Positions 1 to 11,944 of a DNA stretch of 64,000 nt are shown here, in pieces (the stretch's first letter is position 1; the number at the start of each line of letters is the position of its first letter). The translations under genes were made by a program, and so were the position numbers. The notes beneath the pieces are model-generated. The model saw nothing but the letters and a program-made list of their open reading frames with translations. It did not search any database and was not told the origin of the DNA. Source of the stretch: Campylorhamphus procurvoides (Eukaryota > Chordata > Aves > Passeriformes > Dendrocolaptidae); contig WBMV01009264.1 in the NCBI GenBank assembly GCA_013396655.1, positions 62,001-126,000 on the forward strand, written 5' to 3'.

Positions 1-1349
1 CTGGACTTTCATGCTGAAGAATTGGGTTTTAGGGACATTACTTTTTTTGCACAATTAATTTATGGTGTGGTATGTTAAAAACAGTGTTTAGATTTCTAAT
101 GCAAGGAACCTAAACTGAGGAAATGCCAGAGCTAAGGATGCCTGCACACCACCAACCCACCACAATGTGGGTGTGAGTTATGACAGGCTTTAATTACATG
201 ACCACATGCCAACTTCTTTTTCGCCCAAGAACTGTTGCTTTTCCCAGTGTCGAAGATAAATGGCTCTGGAGTGGGTGGTTAAGAAAGCTCTTGTCTGTCA
301 CAGCTCTGCCTCATTTTTCCCCCCAGCCGGGGGGTGCAGAGGGCACAGAACAGTGTATTCCAGGAGAAAAGGGCATTCTGCATTCCTACCAAAACCTGAC
401 TTCTATTCTGATTTCCTCTATAGAGCTCCCAGACAGAGGCAGCTGTCTGGAAGCTAAGCACACTCAGAACAATTGTTCAGTTTCAATTAAATTGGCCCTG
501 AAAGGAAAAGCGATGGGACTTGTAGAATAGGGAAGAGTAAGGATAGTGTCAGGGAGTGGGATTGGTGAAAGAGAGCTGTGATGAGGAGATCCTCTTTTGG
601 AAAATAGTTTATAACGTGTAGAACAACATCAGTGGATAGAGGGGGACGTTTAAATGACATAAAATCCTTCCTTTGTTCAGCTCTGTTACCTACAATGTGC
701 TGCTCTGCCTAAAATGTTTAATCATTTTTCCCACCAACCTGGTTGGGGTAGTTTAGTTAAAGATACTCTCTGACAAACATAGAGCAACACATCTGGGTGG
801 CCAGGCTGAATGCTTTAAAAACAGTAAAAAATAAGCCCCAGTTCCCAAGCCCTTGAGGTGTGTGTGCACCTCATGACAGTGGAAACGTCTTGTCTCCTTC
901 TGGATTTGTTTCCCATCAAATCCCAGCAAACAGTGCTAACACTGCCTGGTTCATTCACTTTCTCATCCCATGGCTTCCAGTCTTAGTGTGCTGTGTCTTG
1001 GTGCATCCCCCTCTGTTTTGTAGGTGGTGACACTGGAGAAGGGCATTTTAATTCTACAGTTCAGGTGCAATTCTGCAGAATTGTAGTTCATCTGATTTCA
1101 TTCTTTATATAAAACTCCAAATTAACATACTAGTTCTATTTTCAAGAAAAATTATCCTGCTTTATTTTCTTTTACTCCTAACTATACTCCAACACTACTC
1201 CCATTCCTGTATCTTCAGGGTAGGAGCACTGAGAGCAGAGCAGGCAGTGCTGCCACTGGGATGAGCCCTGAGCCGGCTGTTAGCAGAGCTGTGGTTGTGT
1301 TCAGCCTGGAGGTTCCTCCTCTACACAGTCTGGAAGGTGGCAGAGATCT

Positions 1350-1785
1350 GGAGCATCTCTCTTTGTCTAAAGGTCAGTTTGGAAATGCTGAGACAACTAG
1401 GGGTGTTCAGCCTGGAGAAGAAAAGGCTCCAGGGAGACCTGAGAGCCCCTTACAATGCCTAAAGGGGCTCCAGGAGAGCTGGAGAGGGACTTTGGACAAG
1501 GGATGAAGGGACAGGACAAGGCAAAATGGCCTTAAGCTGAAGGCAGGCAGGGTTAGATGGGATATTGAGAAGGAATCCTTCCCTGTGAGGATGGGCAGGC
1601 CCTGGCACAGTTTGCTCAGAGAAGCTGTGGCTGCCCCATCCCTGGAAGTGTCCAAGGCCAGGTTGGACGGGGCTTGGAGCATCCTGGGCTAATGGAAGGT
1701 GTCCTTGCCCATGGCAGGGAGTGGAATGAGATGAGTTTTAAGGTCCTTTCCCAACCCAAAGCAGTGTGGGATTCTGTGAAATGAT
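1350..1785 (+). mobile_element. CR1 LINE 3' fragment (group A)
   Basis: The stretch reads as the sense strand of a CR1 3' region: a TTCAGCCTGGAGAAGA block, GGGTTAGATGGGATATT, GCCCCATCCCTGGAAGTGTC, a CCCTGCCC-like block and a final CAACCCAAAG...ATTCTGTGAA tail. The 5' end is truncated, as is normal for CR1. Short open frames on both strands here are remnants or chance frames, not genes. Confidence 0.9.
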
Positions 1786-3062
1786 GATTAACCAAACCTT
1801 TAAATCAGGATGTTTTAGTCCTGAGAATCCAGTCCTGTTCTCTGAGCTGGGAAGGTGCTGAGCATTAGTGCAGGTTGTCTCACTCCTGGGATGGAAGTTA
1901 TTCTCCATGCTTCTGTCCCCTGTCTGCCACTGCCTCTGGAATCACAGCTGACACAGCCCTGCAATTACCGTGCCACAGATAAAGTTGGTATTTATTACAC
2001 TGTATTTTATGCCATGTTCCTCCACTGTTTTAAATTAAATATTTTTAAAAGACCAAAAGAACCCAAACCCCACAGATGTAAGTTTAGAAGAGAATTGTAT
2101 ATTTCCAGAGTATTTGGCAGTGCGTTTAGTTTGGTTGGTTCTCAATTTCCATGATCATCTTGTGCCACCTTACTGCAGGTGTGCTGGATCCTTGGCTGTA
2201 CCTGCTTTACCTGGTGTGTAGAACTTGGTAAATGCAACAGCTAAGAATGAGAAGTATTTTTTCAGGGACAATATACTTTTAAAAAGGAAAATCCAATGGC
2301 GTGGTTCATTTAAGCCTCTTAAGACTGTTGCAAAAACTCTTGTTAGCTGTTGCAAAAATCGTGATTTCCTCAATTGTATTCATTTTGTAAATTTGTTGGA
2401 TTTGATGATGGATAATTGCTTAGCAGCATAAGGATGTGTGTAATTCCCAAACACTGGAGCGTGTTACCTCTTCAGCAACATTGTTGTATTCCATCTTCCT
2501 TTGTCCCATTAGATTCCTGTGCTCTACAGGGAATCCCACAGCCCCAAAAGGGTGGGAGACTCTTTTTTAGTGGTGAACAGCAGCTTAAGTTCTAATTCTC
2601 TTCTGTCCAAAACATGTTCTTACTGAGTCTTGAGCAGTTTGAAAAAAAACCTGATGAGCAATTTACTTTTAATTTTTGTCTTACTAAGCCTGATTATTGT
2701 TTTAATTATCCATTGTTATTGTTTGTTATCTTCCACTAGAATTGTTCAGTGTGAGTTTAGAAAGATTCCTGCTTTTATGTGCAGAGGGTGTGACTGGCAG
2801 GAAATGTTTGTTCAGATGGGTGGAACAACTGATCTTTCTTGTGCTTGCTTTATGGGACATTCATCTTTAGTGAATGCTGCAGGATCACTTCTTGAATTGT
2901 TTGTTGCCTCCAAAAAGAAAATGATGTTTAAGATTTAGCAAATTGAATTGGCTGTTCCCCTAAAATTCCTGGGGGTTCCTGTTTACTGGGGGAAAGTGCT
3001 TGAAGTACATAGAGGTGCTTTAGTACCCAACTTTTAGCATATAGGAAAAGAAGGAATAATAG

Positions 3063-3465
3063 TATTCCAGACTGGCTTGGATTTAAAGGGACTTTAAAGG
3101 CCATGTTGTTCCATCCCCTGCCACGGGCAGGGACACCTTCCACTAGCCCACGTTGCTCCAAGCCTCGTCCAACCTGGCCTTGGACACTTCCAGGGATGGG
3201 GCAGCCACAGCTTCTCTGGGCAAACTGTGTCAGGGCCTGCCCACCCTCACAGGGAAGGATTACTTCTCAATATCCCATCTAACCCTGCCCTCCTTCAGCT
3301 TAAGGCCATTTCCCCTTGTCCTGTCCCTCCATCCCTTGTCCCACGTCTCTCTCCAGCTCTCTTGGAGCTGCTTTAGGCATTGTAAGGGGCTCTCAGGTCT
3401 CCCTGAAGCCTTCTCTTCTCCAAGCTGAACACCCCCAGCTCTCCCAGCCTGGCTCCATAGGTGAG
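3063..3465 (-). mobile_element. CR1 LINE 3' fragment (group A), antisense
   Basis: This is the reverse complement of the same CR1 block as at 1350: it opens with the tail side (ATTCCAGACTGG), continues with GGGACACCTTCCACTAGC and CTTCCAGGGATGGGGCAGCC, and ends with AGCTCTCCCAGCCTGGCTCC. It is moderately diverged. Confidence 0.9.
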
Positions 3466-5789
3466 ACTGGAAGAAACTGGAGGGAAGGGACTGGGCAAAC
3501 CTAAACTCCAGACAAGCTTCCCGCTGTGATCAAAATCCTTTACATCTGGGTTGTGCAGTGTAGCCACAAGGCAGGAACTGAATGTGCTTTAATGAATGAG
3601 GTATTAAAATTGTCATTCCCTAATTTGTAGTTGGGACATTTTTGAATTTTGTCTGAAGGAGTTAAATTCCTGCCTGATGCAGCCAGTGGGTTGATGTGAT
3701 GTTGGAAAGCCAGTGCTGCCAATCTGGAGTCCCTGACTTCAGTCATTGGGGGGCCCATTGCCTTATCCATAATGACAGGCAGTTCAAATGCGTTGTGTTT
3801 ATTGAGCTAAATTCCTAATTTAAAGGGCTGTTTAAAAGCTCTGGTTCAGTGTTGCATTTCTCAATGTTGTATGGAGGGATGGGTTTTGGATCAGAGTCCT
3901 TCAGGATGTGACCCAGTGGGTATTGGAGCACTGCACTGTCTGAACTGCGTCGCACATGGGAGGCAGTGATGGAAAACACTTTTGGTTCCATACAGATTAT
4001 GTGAGGTCCTCTGGAGATTAAGCAATGTGAAGTATATGGCTGAGTAACAATTGTTCTGGAGGCCTTTACAGATGTGAAGCTTAACCCTCATGCTGCAGTC
4101 CTGTGTGTCAGTAGTTAAATCATTTTCAAAGGGCTCCTGTAGTCTAATGCTGATATTTTGTGGGTACACTTCAAAAAGTGTCTGATGGCTGAGGTTGTGC
4201 TTCCAGCTTCTTCAGTAAGGAGAAAATATAGATCCATATTGTTAATCATCTATGCACCTATTTAGTTTCTCAATGTTAAGTACCATTCAATTTTTAAAAA
4301 CCAGTTGCAAACAATTTTATATTTTACTCAGTATTTATGTTTGAGTGATTTGTTTGGGACAGGGAAGAAGCAAAATATGCACAGGGTTGACTTTTTTAAA
4401 AATAATGATTTCAGTGCAGTTACTTTATACACAGGTTAGTTGTTTCTTATTTATGTAGAAGTGACCAGTTTAAAAAAAAAATACATATTTGAGCAAAACT
4501 TGGACAAAGGCAGTAAAACTGTAAACTACAGAAACCAGTGTGTTGTTTCAGACCATGCCCATTTGGGAACAGGTTTATGTTCCAGCTTCTTAAAACCATC
4601 ACCTCGTGTTTTAATCAGTAGCATAGTTGTCGGACATAAACTGAACCCCCTGGGGTCAAGCCAAATGAATAATGTCCCACTTTTCATTAGAATCTCATTA
4701 GTTTTGCAGTTATGAGGTATAAATCAAAAAGCATAAGCGAAAGCAGCAGTTCCCAAAACACAGGGCTGTTCAGATTCCCACTAATGGATGTCTGGCTCTC
4801 TACACTTCATGTCAGTCTGTGTTTGGAATTCAGCAGGTTTTTAGGCTTGGGTGGCTAGTGTAGGTAATTTCTGATTCACAGGGATGTTGATAGGTGGGAA
4901 TTCTGCTCCCCAGTGCATTTGTGGGGCTTTGCATCCACAGCCTCTTTGAGCACGTTTGACTTGGCCTGAGGAAGATGCAGTTTTAAAGAATTTCTGCCAC
5001 GATTGTGAAAAACAGTGTTTAAAAGGCTTAATTGAAACTTTTTGTCTTGAACATGTTTTGCAACACAGCAATTTTAATTTTAGTGAAATGTGGACATTGT
5101 GAAACTACAGAGATCTGAAAGTGGGCATGAAAATAAAGGAAACTTTCAATGTGTTTCCATCGCACACAGTTTTTGCAAGGTTATGTTAAACCAGATCATT
5201 GCAAACACAGAGAGCAAGGATTCATGTAACTGGCTGAGATGCCTATTCCTTTTCACTCCACAAGGTTCAGTCTTCCCTGGATATTCAGAAAGTCTGGATT
5301 ACTTGGCCTTTTTTTCCTGTTGTGCTTTTTTAAGCCAGTTGGAAGCTGGAAGAACTCACCATCTTCACTGCAGACCCAGGTTTTATGGGACAGATGATTA
5401 GTCACTGGACTCTTGTGGCAAAGTAGCATCTGTAAGAAGGGTCTGTCAGTCGTATCAAACATGAATTAAACCAGTAGCAGCTTCATTTGCCAGCTCCCCA
5501 GAGTATCTTTAGTGGTCTTGAGGGGAAAATATTCTACTGTAATAGGAAGTTTGGATTTATTTCTGAGGCTGTGGTGCTGTGCCTGTAGTTGAGTCCTCAT
5601 GCACATGAGCTTTCCTTTGGTCTGTCCCAACATTGCTGCTCTCAGCATCTTTTTCTTCTTGATCAGCCCATTATCTGTTGCTGAGATGCAAATCCCAAAG
5701 GAGAAGAGCAGGTGTGGTCTGGGGTCCCTCAGCACAATCTTATTTGCTGTGGATACAGTAGTAAGAATGAGGCAGCATAGAAAGCAAAT

Positions 5790-6230
5790 CATAGAATAGA
5801 GCACAGAATTCCACACTGGTTTGGGTGAGAAAGGACCTTAAAGCTTATCTTGTTCCAAGCCATGGGCAGGGACACCTTCCACTAGACCATGGTGCTCCAA
5901 GCATCATCCAACCTGGCCTTGGACACTTCCAGGGATGGGGCAGCCACAGCTGCTCTGGCCAACCTGTGCCAGGACCTGCCCACCCTCCCAGGGAAGGATT
6001 CCTTCCCACTATCCCATCTAACCCTGCCCTCTGGCAGTGGGAAGCCATTCCCCCTTATTCTATAGGTCCTTGTCCCAAGTCCCTCTCCAGCTCTCCTGGA
6101 GCCCTTTAGGCACTGGAAGGGGCTCTGAGGTCACTCTGGAGCCTTCTCTTCTCCAGGTGAGCACCCCCAACTCTCCCAGCCTGGCTCCAGAGCAGAGGGG
6201 CTCCAGCCCTTGGAGCATCTCTGTGGCCCT
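5790..6230 (-). mobile_element. CR1 LINE 3' fragment (group A), antisense
   Basis: It begins with CATAGAATAGAGCACAGAAT, the reverse complement of the CR1 tail, so the 3' end is intact. It then runs through the GGGACACCTTCCACTAG and GGATGGGGCAGCCACAGC blocks to AGAGGGGCTCCAGCCCTTGG. The 5' side is truncated at about 6230. Confidence 0.93.
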
Positions 6231-6571
6231 AAACGGCAGGGAAGAAAGGTGGGTGATACAGTCAAATCATTATTAATGCCCTGGGTTCAGAGGGAACCTT
6301 GCTTTGATGTCATTATTCACCTGTGCAGTGCTGTGCTGGCTGAGGGTTGGGGTCACTGCAGTTTCATTCACATTGTGTGGAGCTGTGGCCAGAAACACTG
6401 ATCTCCTTCTGTGAGTCTGAGTGTTCCTGGAGCAGGGAAGGTGGCCCAGGGGCACAAGATGAGTCTGGTGTGGCTGTTGCTGTGCCAGATGTGAGGTGTC
6501 CCCTTGCCTGACCACTGTCCCTGCCCTGTTCCTCTGAGCTCTGAGTCTGGGGACACCCAGACCAGTTTGGG

Positions 6572-6716
6572 TCCTGAGAAACCCTCAGCTGGTTAAAACT
6601 TGATGCTAATAATGCCAAGGTCACAGATTCAATCCATGGTGTGGACCATTCACTTACAAGCTCGACTCGATCTTTGTGAGTCTCTGCCAGCTCAGAACAT
6701 TCTGTGATTCTGTGAT
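6572..6716 (+). mobile_element. Diverged tRNA-Ile/CR1 hybrid SINE (TguSINE1-like)
   Basis: The left part follows a tRNA-Ile: a CTCAGCTGGTTAAAAC D-arm/A-box region, an anticodon stem-loop with loop CTAATAA at 6606-6612 (anticodon AAT at 6608-6610), a decayed B box (GATTCAATCC) and an acceptor end GGACCA at about 6643-6648. It is followed directly by a CR1 3' end (CTCGACTCGATC, then CAGCTCAGAACATTCTGTGA). tRNA-Ile fused to a CR1 tail is the architecture of TguSINE1, which is known from passerine birds. The acceptor stem and several paired positions are broken, so it is not a functional tRNA gene. Confidence 0.8.
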
Positions 6717-9179
6717 GTGTGTGGGGAAGTTCTGCAGAGCCGCCCTCCCACCTCTGCAGCCTTTTCCATCTCCTGGCATCAGCAAGACCCTTCCAAAATT
6801 CCAAATCCGGTCTGGGCGGCACTCTCCAACAGGGAAAGCACAAACCCACACAGAGGACAATGAGCCGAGGTGCGTGAGGAGTGGTGCTGCTGAAAGGCTC
6901 TCCTTTGGCTGCTGCTCTCCCTTGTCTGTTGGTCCTGGCTGGAGATGCCTGGCTCATCCTTACCCCCCAGGTGCCTGTTTGATGGTTCCTGTTGTGGTCA
7001 TCAACACCAGGCCCACGCAGGCGGCTCTTGCTGAGGAGCCATTCCATAGTCAGGCCTTCAGGACAAAGTTCCACGCGTTTGCTTTCTGTGGTCGTGTCTG
7101 CTTACCCACATGGCTTGTATGGTCAGTGTAGTAGGGGATGTACAGAGCAGTTCAGGGAGAGGAAAGTGTTTCCAGTTGAACCAAATCCTATAGAAAATCA
7201 ATTCCCCTTTTTAGTATTCCAACCCAAAGAGAAGATGCCTGCATTAATGTAATACACGTGTCACGTGTGCAAGTGGCACCTTCTTTCATACCAAAAATGC
7301 ACTTACTGGGCCCAAACAGATTTAATTGCTGAGATTGGAGGGCAAATGCAAGTCTGTTCAAAATCTGCTGTAATCTGACACGAACTTTGATTTCCTGCCA
7401 GCCTGCAAATGTAGGTCAGGAAAAACAGGTACTTGTTTCTACAACAACTGTCTGATGGCTGTGGTAGAACTCGCAGGAGTGTTCTGTTTGCCTTTTCTTT
7501 TTTTTTCAAAAAGATTTGCATTGATTTATAAGTTTTTAAATTCAGAAAGGCACACTGGTGTTTCACTTTTTCCAGAAGTGCTCCATTCTTTCCACAGTAT
7601 GTGTTTGGAAGTCTAAATACTCTTTTACTTGGAGAGCAGGGGGAAAAGGGAAGGGAAGCGCTGGCCAGTTTGAAATGTTTTACATTTTTGAGAGAAGCAC
7701 AGGCTGCACTAACAAGCAGTGGGAACCCTTCCCACCCGAGTGCCCTGGGATGCCACGTGGCCTCATTAACTTGGCTACTCCAGGAACAGATTGAAAGCTG
7801 CTATTTTCATGGATATTGTTTAAAACTTGGCTGCAGTGATGAGGTGGGGAGGGATAAAACAAAAAACGGAGAGAGCAAAAGAAAGAGCCTTAAGGCTGAT
7901 ATTGCTATTTTTTGGTTACAGATATGGAAAATGTTGCAATTTTGCTAGGATAACATAATTTTGGCTTTAATATATTCCATTTGAGATATTTGCTTTACAC
8001 TTGCTGAGTTTAACTTGGATTGAGATGAGGAACTTGTTCAGATTTGAGCATGGCTCTATGAAGTCTCTCTTGGTGGTAGGTTAAAAATAGAGCAGTTTTG
8101 CATTATTTTTTTCCCTGCTGTGGTCTAGATGAGGTGCAAAACGAAACAGACTTTGCACTGTACATGGTGTCTCCTGGGTTTCATTCCACCTTGAGCACAG
8201 GACACATCACTGTGTGTCTCCTTTGGAGGAGCTTTAAGCCAACTAGCAGCTTGTTCAAGGTAGTGCAGAGGGAAGTCAGGGCACTTGAACACCTCCATGA
8301 GCTCCTTGGAAGGGTGTGCATGTGGATGAAGTATGTCACACTCTGTGCCAGTCTCTGTGGATCTGCAATGGAGTGAGGTTCTTGCATTCTCCCTCTTAGC
8401 CAGGAGTAGGGCTCTAGCTTGTCATTGAACGAAATCTGTGACATCTGCATGTTGTAAAAGTGATTCATTTTGGTTTCAGGTACTGCATTTTAATTCAAAA
8501 TTTCAAGTACTGGCTAGTCTGAATTTCCCACAGTAAATCAGTCGAGACTGCTGCTGGTGGTGTAAGTAGGAAAACAGACACTGATGAAGGAAAGCTGGGA
8601 CAGGTAATGGCTTTTGTCTTGGTTGCCTCTGGGGTGACAGAGCTGTGCTGCTCTGCTGACAGGGGTGACTGGAGTGGGCTGTGGGGAAGATATTCCCTGT
8701 GTCAGGAACAGAGCAAGGGGCTGTGCTGGCAAACCTTTGGACTGTGCAACCTGACAAAACACTGTCCTTCTTTCACATGAGAAAATAGCTGCCCTCTGTA
8801 GTGGCTGCTAATCACCACCCATCCACAAACCAGTCACTGGGAGCTGAGCTGTTCCCTCGGGCACCAGGGCTGGAGCCATCTCTGGATGTGTGACTTTCTG
8901 AGTTTCCAGTGGGTGATGAAGAGCTTTTACTGCTGGAGCTGTGCAGGTGTGAGGGCAGGCCTGGTGCCATCTGACCAAAGCTGTGGCTTTCGCAGGCTCT
9001 TTCTTCCCTGGGACCGAAGTCAAAAGAGGGCACTGGAAATGCTTTCAGTTGAGCATCCTTTGCCGTTGTAGATCAATATAGTTTTATTGTCAGTTCTATC
9101 CAGGAGTGACTTCTGTTTTCCCTCCTGATTGTTTGCCCAGCCCTGCCACAGCCTGGGGACTCTCCAATGGCACGGTATC

Positions 9180-9430
9180 AGATGGATTGTTGGTGTGTCT
9201 GAGGCGTTATTGTCCTCGGCTTGGCTTCTGATGCTGCGTGCAGCAGCGAGCGGAGAGAATGACAGATGAGCGGGGGCTTCCCTGCGAGCGGGCAGCGCAT
9301 CCCCCAGCTGTTTGGGGGAATTGAGGGAGAAAAAAAGGAGAAAGGCAGCTTATCCCATTATGTTTACAGGGCATCGGTCACACAAACGATGACTGTCCTC
9401 TTTGACAAGAGGATTGTTTAATTAGTTAAG
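9180..9430. promoter_or_regulatory. Possible conserved non-coding element with a short hairpin
   Basis: This non-repetitive patch stands out from its surroundings by several CpGs near 9225-9295, TTTACAGG and TTAATTAG-like motifs, and a perfect 7-base stem with a TGAC loop (9396-9402 pairing with 9407-9413). It has no coding potential I can identify. That it is a regulatory element is only inference from its appearance; cross-species conservation would decide it. Confidence 0.25.
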
Positions 9431-11081
9431 GGTTTGATAAAGAGATGACTGAACATACAGTGCTCTGAAGGCATCTGCCTTTTAGTACAGCAGGCACGTC
9501 CTGCCTGCGAGTCCTGGGCTTTTCCGTTCTTCTGAGGAGCGCCCGAGGTCTCCAGAGCTCTGTTCCGAGTCTCAGAGCTGGTGACTTTGATCATATTAAA
9601 TTGGGTATCTGTCATCTGAGAAGCAAAATTATAATTTAGCTGCTTGTTGTAATTCAAAACTACTTCTGAGCATTCAGAAAGAGGGAGGTAATGTGAGTTA
9701 GACTTGGAAGGACGTATTTTTTTGTGTTTGTATTCTGGTATCATCAGTCCTCTTATAGCTTTTTTCGTTGCTCCTTTCTTCTTAATTTTAATCTGTGACA
9801 AGTGTTGCCAGATTAAATTCCACAGACTCTGAACTGGACCAGAACAAGAATCTCTGTAAAGAGGCAATTTAATTAGCACAGGCAAGTGGGTGTGAAGCAG
9901 TGGAATTCCAAATGCATGTTGTGGTGTCTGTAAGTACAGTGTTACACTGACTTCACCTTGCTTCTGAATTTAACCATGAAATCCAATTCGAAATACAAGA
10001 GTTAGGAATAGAGAGTGGAGCTAGATAGTACTTTGCAATGTTAGCGTTAGAATTGATTCTAGTCTGTGGAACTTCTCAAAAGCAAGGAGTACACAGAACT
10101 AAATTCAATATTCAGTACTTCTGAAAGTGTTCCAACTCAGCCATGAAGTAGTTTATGTCTAATGTCCTTCTGCACTTGCCATGGTTTGCTTGGGTTTAAA
10201 TTGGCATCTGCCATTATATCTTAAAACTGGCAAATAATTGCACACAACACATTCTGGGTAGTGAGAAATAATGTTGTAGAAAATGGAATTCTTTTTATGG
10301 ACTCTAACTAAAATTTTCTGTTGCTGTATTTTACTCCTAAGCCAGCATTAGAAACCACTTAGTCTCTGCATTATTTTTAAGGTTTGAGCCTCCTGTTTAT
10401 TTTTTCCTGGAGAGTTTTCACGCTTGGTACTGCTTTGTGACCCAGCAGAAATCCTCCTGCTCTATCTGAGCATATATCATCAGCTGTTTAACCACAGCCA
10501 GAGAGAGTCTGTATGAAGCCTTTTAAATTCACAGGGGGATTGTGCCTCAGGATTAACTGTCCAGCACTGGGGACAAACTGTCGCTGTGTCTTCCAGTTAT
10601 TGATCTGTCCTTTGCAAGCTTCCTCTTTGTGTGCTGAGTGGGACAGAATGGGAGGCTGTGCCATGTGTCAGTGTCCTTCCTCCCTGGGCAGGGGACAACC
10701 ATGACCTCAGCAACAGGGGACAGTGATGAAGCTGTGGGCACTGATGGAAGCAAAAGTCAGAATTCCTTCCTCTCAAACACCAGTATTTATACTCTCCATG
10801 CTCCTGTCTTGAAAGGGCTGCAAGTGTGTCCCAGCTCTCAAGAAAATGAGCTGTTACTGCCTTTCTTTAGGTTAACTAAAATGTACAAACAAAGCTGCAG
10901 CTTGGAGCTTCAAAGATATTATGGGGGCACAGACACCGCTTTTGGGACCTCCTTCTGCTCATTCTTTATCCCTCAGCGTGGGCCTTGGTGCTGCAGGGGA
11001 GCCAAGCGGGGACTTTACAGCCGACCCCTGCTGCCTGCAAATCTCACAGAAGCTTTTGGAGTCCCATGCTGGGGCCTCACA

Positions 11082-11235
11082 TGTTGCCCAGAGGGGTTGT
11101 GGACTCCCATCTCCAAGGCCTGGTTGGACAGGGCTTGCAGCAAGCTGGTCTAGCAGAAGGTGTCCCTGCCCATTGCAGGGAGTGGACCTGGATGAATTTT
11201 ATAGTCCTCCCAATCCAAACCATTCCGTGATTCTG
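11082..11235 (+). mobile_element. CR1 LINE 3' fragment (group A)
   Basis: The short piece starts at a TTGCCCAGAGG block, passes through AAGGCCTGGTTGGACAGGGC and AGAAGGTGTCCCTGCCC and ends with AATCCAAACCATTCCGTGAT. It is strongly truncated on the 5' side. Confidence 0.85.
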
Positions 11236-11719
11236 AATTCCCAACATAGCTTCCTAGAGTGATGCACAGTGTTCTCTAAGATGTTTTTCTGCCAGTAAAT
11301 ACAAGCAGCCTTTCATTCGTGCCAATGAGCAGCTTTCCTCCTGCTGCACCACTGTGGAGTCTCTGGTTCAGGTCACTGCTGCCCCTGGCTGCTTTTCTCT
11401 TCCCCTTTTCCACAATCTTAAGCTAAAAGAGGTGGCAAAAGCACCTGAAATAAATTCAGGTCAAATATCTCATCAGAACAGGATACTGCTTTATGCTTTC
11501 ATACCAGTGAAGATCAAGTTCTCCAAAACCTCTGATTTCCAAAGACAAACCTGTTTCTTGCCTGTTTTCTGGGGTCTCTCCTCACTGATACACTGTGCAG
11601 GGAGAGCTGTGCTGGGCTTCCTGCCCTGGTCTGTGCTGCACCTCTTGCATGAGAACTAGACAGGAGAGACGTTGCTGTCCTGCTCACATTAAGAATCAAG
11701 GGGATGAAGATATGCCAGT

Positions 11720-11944
11720 GGGTTGGATCTCAGGAAAAGACTCTTCCCCCAGAGGGTGGTGGGCACTGACCAGGCTCCCCAGGGCAGTGGGCACTGCCCC
11801 AAGGCTGCCAGAGCTCCGGGAGGGTTTGGATGATCCTCTGAGGGACAGGGTGGGATTGTTGGGGTGTCTATGCAGGTCAGGAGTTGGACTGGATGGTCCT
11901 TGTGGGTTCCTTCCAACTCGGGTTATTGTATAATTCTATGATTG
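11720..11944 (+). mobile_element. CR1 LINE 3' fragment (group B)
   Basis: It contains GGTTGGATCTCAGGAAAAG, CTTCCCCCAGAGGGTGGTGG, GGCTGCCAGAGCTCCGGGAG and GGACTGGATGGTCCTTGTGG, then a tail ending AATTCTATGATT. Group B shares the CR1 tail with group A but has a different body. Five copies occur in this window, all on the + strand. Confidence 0.88.

Noticed and set aside
6572..6648. Functional tRNA-Ile gene
   Set aside because: The acceptor stem does not pair, the B box is mutated and a CR1 tail follows directly, so it is a SINE head.
6364..7074. 236-residue - strand open frame, the longest in the window
   Set aside because: It runs through the tRNA-Ile/CR1 SINE and flanking GC-rich DNA, has no known domain and no conserved-looking segment.
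9418..9885. 155-residue - strand open frame
   Set aside because: No recognisable family and lysine-rich chance-like composition. Its C-terminal end covers the edge of the possible non-coding element.
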